Assembly (NCBI RefSeq): GCF_040892545.1
Contig: NZ_CP156079.1
Coordinates: 496,001 to 560,000 of the forward strand
DNA from: Paracidovorax avenae
Lineage (GTDB): Bacteria > Pseudomonadota > Gammaproteobacteria > Burkholderiales > Burkholderiaceae_C
DNA length: 64,000 nt
Reading direction: 5' to 3'
The notes under the pieces are model-generated. The model had not been told where the DNA came from and did not search any database. It saw only the letters and a program-made list of their open reading frames with translations. Each line of letters starts with the position of its first letter. Within the stretch, counting starts at the first letter, position 1. A program made the translations under genes and the position numbers. This document shows positions 26,514-35,163 of this stretch, piece after piece.

Positions 26514-29084
26514 ATGGCAGGGCTCGCACGCATCACCGGCGTTCTCGTCGGCATCACAGGCATTCTCGTTGCAAGTGCGGGCGCATGGCTCGTTTCACTG
26601 GGCGGCAGCCCCTACTACCTCGTCGCCGGGCTCGCGCTGCTGGCTTCGGGCGTGCTGCTCGCGCGGCGATCCGCTGGGGGGCTCTGGGTGTACGCCGCGC
26701 TCCTGCTGGGCTCCACGGCCTGGGCGGTCTGGGAGGTGGGCGTGGACTGGTGGCCGCTCGCCGCGCGGCTGGATGTGCTGTTCGTGCTCGGCCTCTGGCT
26801 GGCGACGCCGTGGATGCGCCGGTCGCTGTTGCGCGAGCCCGCATCGCCCCGGCCGAATGCTTCCGGCGATGCCGCGGCCAGGGCTTCCGCGCTGCGCATG
26901 CCGCGCATGGCGCTGGGGCTGGCGCTGCTGCTGTCCGCCGTGCTGGCGGCGGCCTCCTGGTTCACCGCTCCGCATGAGCTCGCCGGCCAGCTGGCGGGCG
27001 AGTCCGTGCCCGCGCCGGCCCAGGCCGCGCCCACGCTGCCCGATGGCGAATGGCACGCCTACGGCCGCACCGGCCATGGCCAGCGTTTCTCCCCGCTGGC
27101 GCAGATCACGCCCGACAACGCCTCGCAGCTGAAGATGGCCTGGGAGTTCCGCACGGGCGACGTGCGCGGCAAGGAGGGCGACCCGGAAGAGACCACCTAT
27201 GAGGTCACGCCGCTGAAGATCGGCAACCGCCTGTTCCTGTGCACGCCGCACCAGTCGGTGATCGCGCTCGACGCCACCACCGGCAAGCAGCTCTGGCGGT
27301 ACGACCCGCAGATCGAGGGCAAGCTGGCGCTGCAGCACCTGACCTGCCGGGGGCTGTCGTACCAGCCGCCGCGCGACCCCGTCGCCGATGCGTCGCCCGC
27401 AGCGCTCAACGCCGTGGCGGGCGCCGCTGCGGGCGGCGAGCGCACCGAGCCGGCGCCCCATGCTTCACCCACGACCACGCAGCCGGCAGCCCCTGCCACG
27501 CAGGCGGCGGACCAGCGCCAGCCGCCCATCGCGGCCCGCAAAGGCCCCACCGACGCCGCCTGCCGCGCCAAGCTCTTCATGCCCACGGCCGACGGCCGCG
27601 TGATCGCGCTCAACCCCGAAAGCGGCGCCGTGTGCACCAACTTCGGCGGTGGCACGGGCCAGATCGACCTGTGGCAGCGCATGCCCAACCTGCGCCCCGG
27701 CGCCTACTATTCGACGTCTCCCGTGGTGGTCACGCAGCGCCTCGTGATCGTGGGCGGCACGGTGCTGGACAACGCCTCGGTGAAGGAGCAATCCGGCGTG
27801 ATCCGCGCCTTCGACATCGACTCCGGCGCGCTGGTCTGGAACTGGGATTCCGGCAACCCCGACGACACCGCGCCCCTGCCGCCCGGCCGCACCTACACGC
27901 CCAATTCGCCCAACAGCTGGTCGATCTCCAGCGTCGATGAAACACTCGGCATGGTGTACGTGCCCATGGGCAACCAGCCACCCGACCAGTGGGGCGGCAA
28001 CCGCAGCCCGGCGGTGGAGAAGTATTCCTCCTCCGTCGTCGCGCTGGACCTGGACAGTGGCAAGGTGCGCTGGCACTTCCAGACCGTGCACCATGACCTG
28101 TGGGACTACGACGTGCCCTCGCAGCCCACGCTGATCGACCTGCAGGTGGGCGGGCAGACCGTGCCCGCTCTGGTGCAGCCCACCAAGCAGGGCGAGCTGT
28201 TCGTGCTCGACCGGCGCACCGGCACGCCGATCCTGCCGGTGACGGAGCATCCCGCGCCGCAGGGCGCAGCCCAGGGCGACCGCACGGCGCCCACGCAGCC
28301 GAAGTCGGCCCTGTCGTTCGACCCGCCTCCGCTCACCGAGCGCGACATGTGGGGCGGCACGATGTTCGACCAGCTCGCCTGCCGCATCGCCTTCCACCGC
28401 CTGCGCTACGAGGGCCGCTTCACGCCGCCGTCGGAGCAGGGCAGCATCATCTATCCGGGCAACTTCGGCGTGTTCAACTGGGGCGGCATCGCCGTCGATC
28501 CGCAGCGGCAGGTGGCCTTCACCACGCCGACCTACCTCGCGTTCGTCTCCAGGCTGGTGCCGCGCAAGGACGACACCAGCCTGATGGTGCAGGAGGGCGG
28601 ACCGCCCAAGGGCAGCCTGCCGGCGCTGAACGAGAACTTCGGCGCGCCCTTCGCCGCCTCGATGAAGCCGTTCATGTCACCCGTGGGCCTGCCCTGCCAG
28701 GCGCCGCCCTGGGGATACGTGGCCGGGGTGGACCTGCGCACCGGCCGGGTGGCCTGGAAGCACCGCAATGGAACGGTGCGGGACCTGTCGCCGCTGCCGC
28801 TGCCCTTCCGCATGGGCGTGCCCGGCATCGGCGGGCCGATGCTCACAGGAGGCGGCGTGGCCTTCTATTCGGGCGCACTGGACAACTATGTGCGCGCCTA
28901 CGACCTGAACGGCGGACGCATCCTCTGGCAGGACCGCCTGCCCGCCGGAGGGCAGGCCACGCCGATGAGCTATACGGGTGAAGACGGCCGGCAGTACGTG
29001 GTCGTCGTGGCCGGCGGGCACGGCTCCACGGGCACCAAGCCCGGCGACAGCGTGCGCGCCTACGCGCTGCCCGCGCAGAAGTAG
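26514..29084 (+). CDS. Membrane-bound PQQ-dependent dehydrogenase (glucose/quinate/shikimate family)
   Basis: An 856-residue inner-membrane quinoprotein. The N-terminus has about five membrane helices (residues 5-150), with the ubiquinone-binding part; the periplasmic eight-bladed propeller follows from about 175, with repeated W-docking motifs (LDATTGKQLWRYDP, LDLDSGKVRWHFQ, DLRTGRVAWKHRN, DLNGGRILWQDRL). The segment HHDLWDYDVP holds the expected catalytic Asp. Oxidation of an aldose, quinate or shikimate passes electrons to ubiquinone; the substrate cannot be fixed by sequence alone. It is longer than usual (about 800) because residues about 295-343 form an inserted Ala/Thr/Pro-rich loop. 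AAGGA precedes the ATG. No pqq synthesis genes are in the window. Confidence 0.92.
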   Translation: MAGLARITGVLVGITGILVASAGAWLVSLGGSPYYLVAGLALLASGVLLARRSAGGLWVYAALLLGSTAWAVWEVGVDWWPLAARLDVLFVLGLWLATPWMRRSLLREPASPRPNASGDAAARASALRMPRMALGLALLLSAVLAAASWFTAPHELAGQLAGESVPAPAQAAPTLPDGEWHAYGRTGHGQRFSPLAQITPDNASQLKMAWEFRTGDVRGKEGDPEETTYEVTPLKIGNRLFLCTPHQSVIALDATTGKQLWRYDPQIEGKLALQHLTCRGLSYQPPRDPVADASPAALNAVAGAAAGGERTEPAPHASPTTTQPAAPATQAADQRQPPIAARKGPTDAACRAKLFMPTADGRVIALNPESGAVCTNFGGGTGQIDLWQRMPNLRPGAYYSTSPVVVTQRLVIVGGTVLDNASVKEQSGVIRAFDIDSGALVWNWDSGNPDDTAPLPPGRTYTPNSPNSWSISSVDETLGMVYVPMGNQPPDQWGGNRSPAVEKYSSSVVALDLDSGKVRWHFQTVHHDLWDYDVPSQPTLIDLQVGGQTVPALVQPTKQGELFVLDRRTGTPILPVTEHPAPQGAAQGDRTAPTQPKSALSFDPPPLTERDMWGGTMFDQLACRIAFHRLRYEGRFTPPSEQGSIIYPGNFGVFNWGGIAVDPQRQVAFTTPTYLAFVSRLVPRKDDTSLMVQEGGPPKGSLPALNENFGAPFAASMKPFMSPVGLPCQAPPWGYVAGVDLRTGRVAWKHRNGTVRDLSPLPLPFRMGVPGIGGPMLTGGGVAFYSGALDNYVRAYDLNGGRILWQDRLPAGGQATPMSYTGEDGRQYVVVVAGGHGSTGTKPGDSVRAYALPAQK

Positions 29085-29165
29085 CCGGCACCGCCACGCG
29101 GCGTAAAGAGAAGAGGGCGGGGCGCGCTACCATGCGCCACCCCCTTCGATGCAAAGGATCGCCGC

Positions 29166-29621
29166 GTGACCACCGAAGCCCTGCTGGCCTATGCCCATTT
29201 CCTGGCCATCCTGACCATGGCCGTCTTCCTCGCGAGCGAGGCCGCGCTTTGCCGCAAGGAGTGGATGAATGCCGCCGTCGTGGAGCGCCTCGCGCGCGTG
29301 GACCTGATCTACGGCCTTTCGGCCCTGGCCGTCCTGGCCACGGGCGGGGCCCGTGTGGTCTGGGGCATGAAGGGCGCCGCCTGGTATGCGGCGCAGCCGC
29401 TCCTGCACGCCAAGGTCACCCTGTTCGTGGTGATCGGCCTGCTCTCCATCGCCCCCACCATGCGCTTCCTGCGCTGGCGCAAGACCCTGCGCGCCACCGG
29501 CGCACTGCCCGACGAGGCCGCCATCCGCAGCACGCGCCGCCTCGTCATGATCGAGGCCCACCTGCTGGCCGTGATCCCGCTCCTCGCCGTCTTCCTCGCA
29601 CGGGGCGTCGGCGCCCGGTAA
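29166..29621 (+). CDS. DUF2214 membrane protein
   Basis: A 151-residue protein with four membrane helices: about 7-27, 46-64, 78-99 and 127-148. The pattern HF at the beginning (LLAYAHFLAIL), ALCRKEW at the loop and the RVVWG/HAKVTLFV helices matches the DUF2214 family, whose members lie in the inner membrane and have no assigned role. The start is a GTG at 29166. It comes 81 bases after the PQQ dehydrogenase in the same direction, so it may be cotranscribed. Confidence 0.82.
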   Translation: MTTEALLAYAHFLAILTMAVFLASEAALCRKEWMNAAVVERLARVDLIYGLSALAVLATGGARVVWGMKGAAWYAAQPLLHAKVTLFVVIGLLSIAPTMRFLRWRKTLRATGALPDEAAIRSTRRLVMIEAHLLAVIPLLAVFLARGVGAR

Positions 29622-29873
29622 AAGAAATACGCCCGGAGGCCATTGCGGCATCCGGGCGCTAACCATGTGCTGATGAGGGCCGAGCGCGCCTTCGCCAGCG
29701 AACGGCCTGTGCATTACCGGCGCCAAGCCATTCCTTCGAGCGCATGTGCTCTGGGACGGAGGACTGTATCCAGCTCCGCCAGTGGCCTTCGCTCCCAAAG
29801 ATCCAGAAGGCCGCGGAGCAGGCCAGGCCAGCAGATGCCGTGGAACCGGCTTTGCCGGGCCACCGGCATCCAG

Positions 29874-29894
29874 CCCCCCGCCAGAGTCGGGGGG
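29874..29894. repeat. Hairpin A of the repeat cluster
   Basis: CCCCCCG and CGGGGGG as a perfect 7-bp stem with a 7-base loop, starting the series of hairpins between the DUF2214 and PsiF-like genes. Confidence 0.6.
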
Positions 29895-29905
29895 CGTTCG
29901 TCCCG

Positions 29906-29931
29906 TCCATGCCCGCGCAGGCGGGCATGGA
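29906..29931. repeat. REP-like palindrome (hairpin B)
   Basis: TCCATGCCCGC-GCAG-GCGGGCATGGA, a perfect 11-bp stem. Palindromes of this type (often mis-annotated as small proteins containing MPAQAGM) are dispersed in many proteobacterial genomes and usually belong to REP-type elements. Confidence 0.7.
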
Positions 29932-29946
29932 GCCGCGGTCCTCACT

Positions 29947-29985
29947 CCCCCTTCCCGCCGCGCGCAGCGCGGCGAGAGAAGGGGG
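29947..29985. repeat. Long hairpin C of the repeat cluster
   Basis: Outer stem CCCCCTT (29947-29953) with AAGGGGG (29979-29985); inner stem CGCCGCGC (29956-29963) with GCGCGGCG (29967-29974). A two-level hairpin placed about 30 bases past the PsiF-like stop on the minus strand. Confidence 0.65.
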
Positions 29986-29987
29986 AA

Positions 29988-30011
29988 AGGCGGCGCAGCC
30001 GCCTCAGGGGG
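29988..30011. repeat. Short hairpin repeat (copy 2, hairpin D)
   Basis: AGGCGGC-GCA-GCCGCCT then CAGGGGGA, the same block as at 19897-19920. It lies immediately past the stop of the PsiF-like gene on the minus strand, mirroring the location of copy 1. Confidence 0.65.
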
Positions 30012-30014
30012 ATG

Positions 30015-30368
30015 TCACTTCCCGCTCAGACATTCCTTCATGAACGCCTTGCGCTCGTCTCCCTTGAGCGCCTTGGTCTTGGCATCGGCATTGCAGGTCT
30101 TCATCTTGTCCTGCTGGGTGGCGGGCTTCTTGGCCGAGAGGCATTCCTTCATGAAGGCCTTGCGCTCGTCGCCCTTCTTGTCCTTGGCTTCGGCGTTGCA
30201 GGTGGTCATCTTGCCCTGCTGAGCGGTCGGTGCCTTGGCCGGCTTGGAAGCGGCCGCGGTGGCGGCGGCAGGTGCGGAGGCGGCCGGGGCCGCGGTGTCT
30301 GCGGCGTGGGCCGTCGCGAAGGAGAGGGCCAGGCCGGTGGCGGCCAGCATCGAAAGCAGCTTCTTCAT
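30015..30368 (-). CDS. PsiF-like repeat protein, exported
   Basis: A 117-residue protein with a signal peptide (1-22, ending ATAHAAD), an Ala/Pro linker and two PsiF repeats: each has Q-Q-x-K-M-x-T-C-N-A-x-A-K, then GDERKAFMKECLS. The two Cys of each repeat are 23-25 residues apart and likely pair in the periplasm. PsiF was named from phosphate starvation in E. coli, but its role is unclear. AGGAG lies seven bases before the ATG at 30368. The gene stands alone, followed by the hairpin repeat cluster. Confidence 0.9.
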   Translation of the reverse strand: MKKLLSMLAATGLALSFATAHAADTAAPAASAPAAATAAASKPAKAPTAQQGKMTTCNAEAKDKKGDERKAFMKECLSAKKPATQQDKMKTCNADAKTKALKGDERKAFMKECLSGK

Positions 30369-30492
30369 GTAATGCTCCTGCGGATGATGTGAGGGGGTGG
30401 TCCGCCCCGGCCGCCACTGGCGGAGACCGGGGCTGTCCAGCTTAACGCCGGCCGGGCCCGGGCGGATGACGGCCGGCCCGTAGAATCCACGC

Positions 30493-32202
30493 ATGCTCTC
30501 CGTCAAACAGGAATTGCTCGCGGCGCTGGCCGGCGAGCTGGAAAAACTCTCGCCCGGCGCTGCCGGGCGCGCTGCTTTCGAATCCCCGAAGGTGGCTGCG
30601 CACGGCGATTTGGCCTGCACCGCCGCCATGCAGCTGGCCAAGCCGCTCAAGCTCAATCCGCGCGCACTGGGCGAACAGCTCAAGGCCGCGCTGGAGGCCA
30701 CGCCGGCCTTCGCGCGCTGGGTCGATGCCATCGAGATCGCCGGCCCCGGCTTCCTGAACATCCGCCTCAAAGCCGCAGCCAAGCAGGAGATCGTGCGCGA
30801 GGTGCTGGCCGCCGGCGACCGGTTCGGCTACCAGAAGGACAACGGCCAGCGCGTGCTGGTCGAGTTCGTCTCCGCCAATCCCACGGGGCCGCTGCACGTG
30901 GGCCACGGCCGCCAGGCAGCCCTGGGCGATGCGATCTGCAACCTCTTCGCCACCCAGGGCTGGAGCGTGCACCGCGAGTATTACTACAACGATGCCGGCG
31001 TGCAGATCGAAACGCTGGCCAAGAGCACGCAGCTGCGAGCCAAAGGGTTCAAGCCCGGCGACGAGTGCTGGCCCACGGATCCGGAGAACCCGGCCTCCAA
31101 GGCGTTCTACAACGGCGAGTACATCCAGGACATCGCCAACGACTTTCTGGCGAAGAAGACTGTCCAGGCCGAAGACCGTGCATTCACCGCGAACGGCGAC
31201 GTCGAGGATTACGACAACATCCGCCAGTTCGCCGTCGCCTACCTGCGCAACGAGCAGGACAAGGATCTGCGGGCGTTCAACCTGCATTTCGACCAGTATT
31301 ACCTGGAGTCGAGCCTCTACACCTCGGGCCGCGTCGAGGCCACGGTGAACCGCCTGGTCGAGCGCGGCCACACCTACGAGCAGGACGGCGCGCTGTGGCT
31401 CAAGTCCACCGACTACGGGGACGACAAGGACCGCGTGATGCGCAAGAAGGACGGCACGTACACGTACTTCGTGCCCGACGTGGCCTACCACATCTCCAAA
31501 TGGGAGCGCGGCTTCGCCAAGGTGGTGAACATCCAGGGCACCGACCACCACGGCACCATTGCCCGCGTGCGCGCCGGCCTGCAGGCCGCCGACGTGGGCA
31601 TCCCGCAGGGCTATCCCGACTACGTGCTGCACACCATGGTGCGCGTGGTCAAGGGCGGGGAAGAGGTGAAGATCAGCAAGCGCGCGGGCAGCTACGTGAC
31701 GCTGCGCGACCTGATCGAATGGACCAGCAAGGACGCGGTGCGCTTCTTCCTGCTCTCGCGCAAGCCCGACACGGAATACACCTTCGATGTCGATCTGGCC
31801 GTGGCGCAGAACAACGACAACCCGGTCTATTACGTGCAGTACGCGCATGCGCGCATCCAGTCGGTGCTGCGGGCTTGGGCAGAGGCCGGCGGCGGCGACG
31901 TCGCTTCGCTCAAGGATGTGGATCTGTCGGCGCTGGAAGGCCCGCAGGCCCAGGCCCTGATGCTGCAGCTGGCCAAGTACCCCGAGATGCTGACGGCCGC
32001 CGCCGAGGGCGAGGCCCCGCACGACGTAACCTTCTACCTGCGCGACCTGGCTGCCAGCTACCACAGCTACTACGACGCGGAGCGCATCCTGGTGGACGAC
32101 GAGGCCGTCAGGCGCGCGCGCCTTGCGCTGGTCGCCGCCACGGCGCAGGTATTGCACAATGGCCTGGCGGTGCTGGGCGTGTCGGCGCCAGCCAGAATGT
32201 GA
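30493..32202 (+). CDS. argS: Arginyl-tRNA synthetase
   Basis: A 569-residue class I synthetase, complete. The N-terminal Add-1 domain is at about 1-90; the HIGH motif appears as HVGHG in [16 protein letters not shown] (about 130-146); the class I KMSKS loop has the ArgRS-type variant [15 protein letters not shown] (about 395); the C-terminal anticodon-binding domain has the typical [14 protein letters not shown] and [11 protein letters not shown]. It charges tRNA-Arg in the cytoplasm. The ATG at 30493 gives a standard N-terminus. It is followed after 14 bases by a SPOR protein gene, a common neighbour in betaproteobacteria. Confidence 0.98.
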   Translation: MLSVKQELLAALAGELEKLSPGAAGRAAFESPKVAAHGDLACTAAMQLAKPLKLNPRALGEQLKAALEATPAFARWVDAIEIAGPGFLNIRLKAAAKQEIVREVLAAGDRFGYQKDNGQRVLVEFVSANPTGPLHVGHGRQAALGDAICNLFATQGWSVHREYYYNDAGVQIETLAKSTQLRAKGFKPGDECWPTDPENPASKAFYNGEYIQDIANDFLAKKTVQAEDRAFTANGDVEDYDNIRQFAVAYLRNEQDKDLRAFNLHFDQYYLESSLYTSGRVEATVNRLVERGHTYEQDGALWLKSTDYGDDKDRVMRKKDGTYTYFVPDVAYHISKWERGFAKVVNIQGTDHHGTIARVRAGLQAADVGIPQGYPDYVLHTMVRVVKGGEEVKISKRAGSYVTLRDLIEWTSKDAVRFFLLSRKPDTEYTFDVDLAVAQNNDNPVYYVQYAHARIQSVLRAWAEAGGGDVASLKDVDLSALEGPQAQALMLQLAKYPEMLTAAAEGEAPHDVTFYLRDLAASYHSYYDAERILVDDEAVRRARLALVAATAQVLHNGLAVLGVSAPARM

Positions 32203-32216
32203 GTCTCTAGCCAAAT

Positions 32217-32867
32217 ATGACCAAGAAGCAGCAACGCGGCGGTTCGGCCGTCGGCTTCATCCTGGGGATCGTCGTCGGCCTGGGCGTGGCGCTCGCCGTG
32301 GCGGTGTACGTGACCAAGGTGCCGGTACCCTTCCTCAACAAGGGTGGGGCACGCAGTTCCGACCAGGATGCCCTCGAATCCCAGCGCAACAAGAACTGGG
32401 ACCCGAATTCGCCGCTGTACGGCAAGAATCCGGCGCGGCCGGCCACGCCGGCGGCCAGCACGCCGGCCGTGGCGGGTGTCGAGCCCGCACCGGCCAGCAT
32501 GCCCGCGGCATCCGCTGCGGTAGCGGCCGCGTCCACGCCGCGGGCCGCCGCGAGCAGGCCGGTGGCCGGCGCCTCGTCGGCCGATCCGCTGGGCGACCTG
32601 GCGCGCGCGCGTGCCGCTGCCGGCGCCGAGCCGTTCGATTACTTCGTGCAGGCCGGCGCCTTCCGCACCCAGGGCGATGCCGATGCGCAGCGCGCCAAGC
32701 TGGCCATGCTGGGCTGGGAAGCCCGCGTGAGCGAGCGCGAACAGAACGGCCGGACGGTGTTCCGCGTGCGCGTGGGCCCGTTCACCAAGCGCGACGATGC
32801 CGAGATGCTCAAGGAGAAGCTCGATGGCGCCGGGGTGGAGTCCGCACTGGTGCGCGTGCAGCACTGA
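32217..32867 (+). CDS. SPOR-domain membrane protein (FtsN-like)
   Basis: A 216-residue bitopic protein. Residues 1-14 are polar and basic, 15-36 form one membrane helix (VGFILGIVVGLGVALAVAVYV), 60-125 are Pro/Ala/Ser-rich linker, and 140-215 form a SPOR domain with DYFVQAGAFRTQGDADAQRAKL and FRVRVGPFTKRDDAEMLKEKL. SPOR domains bind denuded peptidoglycan at the division septum. The layout is that of FtsN-type proteins. It follows argS by 14 bases and precedes dsbA by 73 bases, so it is likely in their operon. Confidence 0.92.
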   Translation: MTKKQQRGGSAVGFILGIVVGLGVALAVAVYVTKVPVPFLNKGGARSSDQDALESQRNKNWDPNSPLYGKNPARPATPAASTPAVAGVEPAPASMPAASAAVAAASTPRAAASRPVAGASSADPLGDLARARAAAGAEPFDYFVQAGAFRTQGDADAQRAKLAMLGWEARVSEREQNGRTVFRVRVGPFTKRDDAEMLKEKLDGAGVESALVRVQH

Positions 32868-32940
32868 CCGAGCCACTGAACTTTGCCGCACGGCGCGGCT
32901 CCCAATCCTCCAGATACCGTAACCAGGAGTGCCCTTTTCC

Positions 32941-33597
32941 ATGAAACGCCGCGAGTTCTCCCTCTCTGCCGCCACCGCCGTGGCCGCTTCCGCCGTCGCG
33001 CTGCCGGTGGCCACGCCCGCCTTCGCGCAGGCGCGCCAGTTCAAGGAGGGCAAGGACTACACCCGCCTGGCCAAGCCGGCCCCCACCGATGCGCCCGCCG
33101 GCAAGGTCGAGGTCATCGAGTTCTTCTGGTACAGCTGCCCGCACTGCAACGCCTTCGAGCCGACGCTCGAGGCCTGGATCAAGTCCGCCCCGAAGGACCT
33201 CGTGATCCGCCGCGTTCCGGTGGCCTTCAATTCCAGCTTCGCCGCGCAGCAGAAGCTGTATTTTGCCCTGGAGGGCATGGGCAAGCTGCCCGAGGTGCAC
33301 GCCAAGGTGTTCCGCGCCGTGCACGTGGAAAAGCTGCCCCTCAACAAGGACGACCAGATCTTCGAATGGGTCGGCAAGCAGGGCGTGGACGTGGCCAAGT
33401 TCAAGGAGGTCTACAACTCCTTCACCGTCTCCAACCAGCTGCGCAAGGCCGCCCAGCTGCAGGATGCGTACGGCGTCGAGGGCGTGCCCTCCATGGGCGT
33501 GGCCGGCCGGTTCTACACCGACGGCACCATGGCCGGCAGCATGCAGAACGTGCTGCAGGTGGTGGAATACCTGGCGGGCCTGGCCCGCAAGGGCTGA
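32941..33597 (+). CDS. dsbA: Thiol:disulfide interchange protein DsbA/DsbL
   Basis: A 218-residue periplasmic thioredoxin-fold oxidoreductase. It begins MKRREFSLSA with a signal peptide ending near AFAQA (residue about 31). The redox motif is Cys66-Pro-His-Cys69 in EFFWYSCPHCNAFEP, identical to the E. coli DsbA CPHC, with the cis-Pro in GVPSM (about residue 180). It introduces disulfides into secreted proteins. A strong terminator follows. The Met at 32941 is chosen over 32929 because it gives a canonical signal peptide. Confidence 0.95.
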   Translation: MKRREFSLSAATAVAASAVALPVATPAFAQARQFKEGKDYTRLAKPAPTDAPAGKVEVIEFFWYSCPHCNAFEPTLEAWIKSAPKDLVIRRVPVAFNSSFAAQQKLYFALEGMGKLPEVHAKVFRAVHVEKLPLNKDDQIFEWVGKQGVDVAKFKEVYNSFTVSNQLRKAAQLQDAYGVEGVPSMGVAGRFYTDGTMAGSMQNVLQVVEYLAGLARKG

Positions 33598-33632
33598 CAT
33601 CCCGTCCAGGGGCGCCGCCCTCCGCCCCGGCA

Positions 33633-33656
33633 AAAAGCCCGCTCCGGCGGGCTTTT
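33633..33656 (+). terminator. Rho-independent terminator after dsbA
   Basis: Perfect 10-bp stem (AAAAGCCCGC / GCGGGCTTTT) with TCCG loop, T-rich 3' arm; 36 bases past the dsbA stop. Confidence 0.9.
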
Positions 33657-33718
33657 CCTTTCCGGCGTCTGCGCTGCCGCAGCGGGGGACTACAATCTTT
33701 GCAAGATTCGTGCCCTCT

Positions 33719-34369
33719 ATGAGACCCAGACTCCTCCCCACCCTCCTCCTGCTGGCGTCCATGGCATTCGCCGTGGGGCCTGCCCAGGCCGAAAAAGCCG
33801 ATCGCAACAAGCCGATGAACATCGAGGCCGACGCACTGCGCCACGATGAACTCAAGCAGACCAGCGTGTTCACCGGGCGCGTGGTGGTGACCAAGGGCAC
33901 CATCGTGCTGCGCGGCACCCGGCTGGACGTGCGGCAGGACCCGGACGGCTTCCAGTACGGCACCATGACGGCCGAGCCTGGCAAGCGGGCCTTCTTCCGC
34001 CAGAAGCGCGACACCGCGCCCGGCGCCCCGGACGAGTTCGTCGAGGGCGAGGGCGAGGTGATCGAGTACGACGGCCGGGCTGACCTGGTGCGCCTGATCC
34101 GCCGCGCGGAGCTGCGCCGCTACCGCGAATCCACCCTCACCGACGAGATGGCCGGTGCGCTGATCGTCTACAACAACACCACCGACGTCTTCACCGTGGA
34201 CGGCCAGAAGACCGCGCCCGCGGGTGCCGCGTCGTCCGGTACGCCGGGCGGGCGCGTGCGTGCGGTGCTCTCGCCCAAGGAGACCGCTTCGGCACCCGCG
34301 GCGGCTCCGGCACCGGGGCCCGCTCCCACGCTGCGCCGCAGCAACGAACTGGGCAACGGAGCGAAGTGA
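33719..34369 (+). CDS. lptA: Lipopolysaccharide transport periplasmic protein LptA
   Basis: A 216-residue protein with a signal peptide (1-24, cleavage after AQA) and an OstA-like domain (about 30-160): [18 protein letters not shown], then [13 protein letters not shown] and [12 protein letters not shown]. LptA forms the periplasmic bridge that carries LPS from LptC in the inner membrane to LptD. The last 40 residues are a Pro/Ala-rich tail. It lies directly before lptB and rpoN; lptC and kdsC, its usual upstream neighbours, are absent, replaced by dsbA and a terminator, so its promoter must be at about 33660-33718. Confidence 0.93.
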   Translation: MRPRLLPTLLLLASMAFAVGPAQAEKADRNKPMNIEADALRHDELKQTSVFTGRVVVTKGTIVLRGTRLDVRQDPDGFQYGTMTAEPGKRAFFRQKRDTAPGAPDEFVEGEGEVIEYDGRADLVRLIRRAELRRYRESTLTDEMAGALIVYNNTTDVFTVDGQKTAPAGAASSGTPGGRVRAVLSPKETASAPAAAPAPGPAPTLRRSNELGNGAK

Positions 34370-34371
34370 GC

Positions 34372-35163
34372 ATGGCGGTTTCCCACCCACCGGACGCCGC
34401 GGCGGCACCGGCAGCGGACGCGCCGAGCCGCCTGGAGGCGATGCATCTCGAGAAGTCCTACGGCACCCGCAAGGTGGTCAAGGATGTTTCCATGGTCGTG
34501 CAGAAGGGCGAGGTCGTCGGCCTGCTCGGCCCCAACGGCGCGGGCAAGACCACGTCGTTCTACATGATCGTGGGCCTGGTGCGCAGCGACGGCGGTGACA
34601 TCCGCATCGACGGGCAGTCGGTGGCGAACATGCCGATCCACCGTCGTTCCCGCCTGGGGCTGTCGTACCTTCCGCAGGAGGCCTCGATCTTCCGCAAGCT
34701 CTCCGTGGAGGAAAACGTGCGCGCCGTGCTGGAGCTTCAGCGCGGCGACGACGGCCGGCCGCTCGCGCGCGAGGAAATCGAGGAGCGCCTCACCGCGCTC
34801 CTGCAGGAGTTGCGGGTGGACCACCTGCGCGCCTCGCCCGCGCTCGCGCTCTCGGGCGGCGAGCGCCGCCGCGTGGAGATCGCGCGCGCTCTGGCCACCC
34901 AGCCGCGGTTCATCCTGCTGGACGAGCCGTTCGCGGGCATCGACCCGATCGCGGTGATCGAGATCCAGCGCATCATCGGCTTCCTGAAGGCGCGCGGCAT
35001 CGGCGTGCTCATCACCGACCACAACGTGCGCGAGACGCTGGGCATCTGCGACCACGCCTTCATCATCAGCGACGGCCGGGTGCTCGCGCAGGGCACTCCC
35101 TCGGAGATCGTGGACAACGCCGAAGTGCGCCGCGTGTACCTCGGCGAACACTTCCGCATGTGA
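34372..35163 (+). CDS. lptB: LPS export ABC transporter ATPase LptB
   Basis: A 263-residue ABC ATPase. Walker A is GPNGAGKTT (about 53-61), Q-loop [10 protein letters not shown], signature [15 protein letters not shown], Walker [14 protein letters not shown], and the switch [10 protein letters not shown], all with LptB-specific spelling. It powers LPS extraction from the inner membrane with LptFG. The start is ATG 34372, two bases after the lptA stop; a GTG at 34366 overlaps the stop and is an alternative. Its stop overlaps the rpoN start (TGATG). Confidence 0.97.
   Translation: MAVSHPPDAAAAPAADAPSRLEAMHLEKSYGTRKVVKDVSMVVQKGEVVGLLGPNGAGKTTSFYMIVGLVRSDGGDIRIDGQSVANMPIHRRSRLGLSYLPQEASIFRKLSVEENVRAVLELQRGDDGRPLAREEIEERLTALLQELRVDHLRASPALALSGGERRRVEIARALATQPRFILLDEPFAGIDPIAVIEIQRIIGFLKARGIGVLITDHNVRETLGICDHAFIISDGRVLAQGTPSEIVDNAEVRRVYLGEHFRM

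Larger units (their letters stand above)
29622..30014. other. 393-base intergenic region with hairpin repeats
   Basis: No gene is seen. The left third holds an 8-bp inverted repeat (29630-29637 and 29651-29658) without a T tract. The right part, 29874-30004, is a close series of four strong hairpins described as separate repeats. The spaces between look like ordinary non-coding DNA. Confidence 0.6.

Noticed and set aside
29630..29658. Terminator after the DUF2214 gene
   Set aside because: An 8-bp inverted repeat is present, but the loop is 13 bases and no T tract follows.
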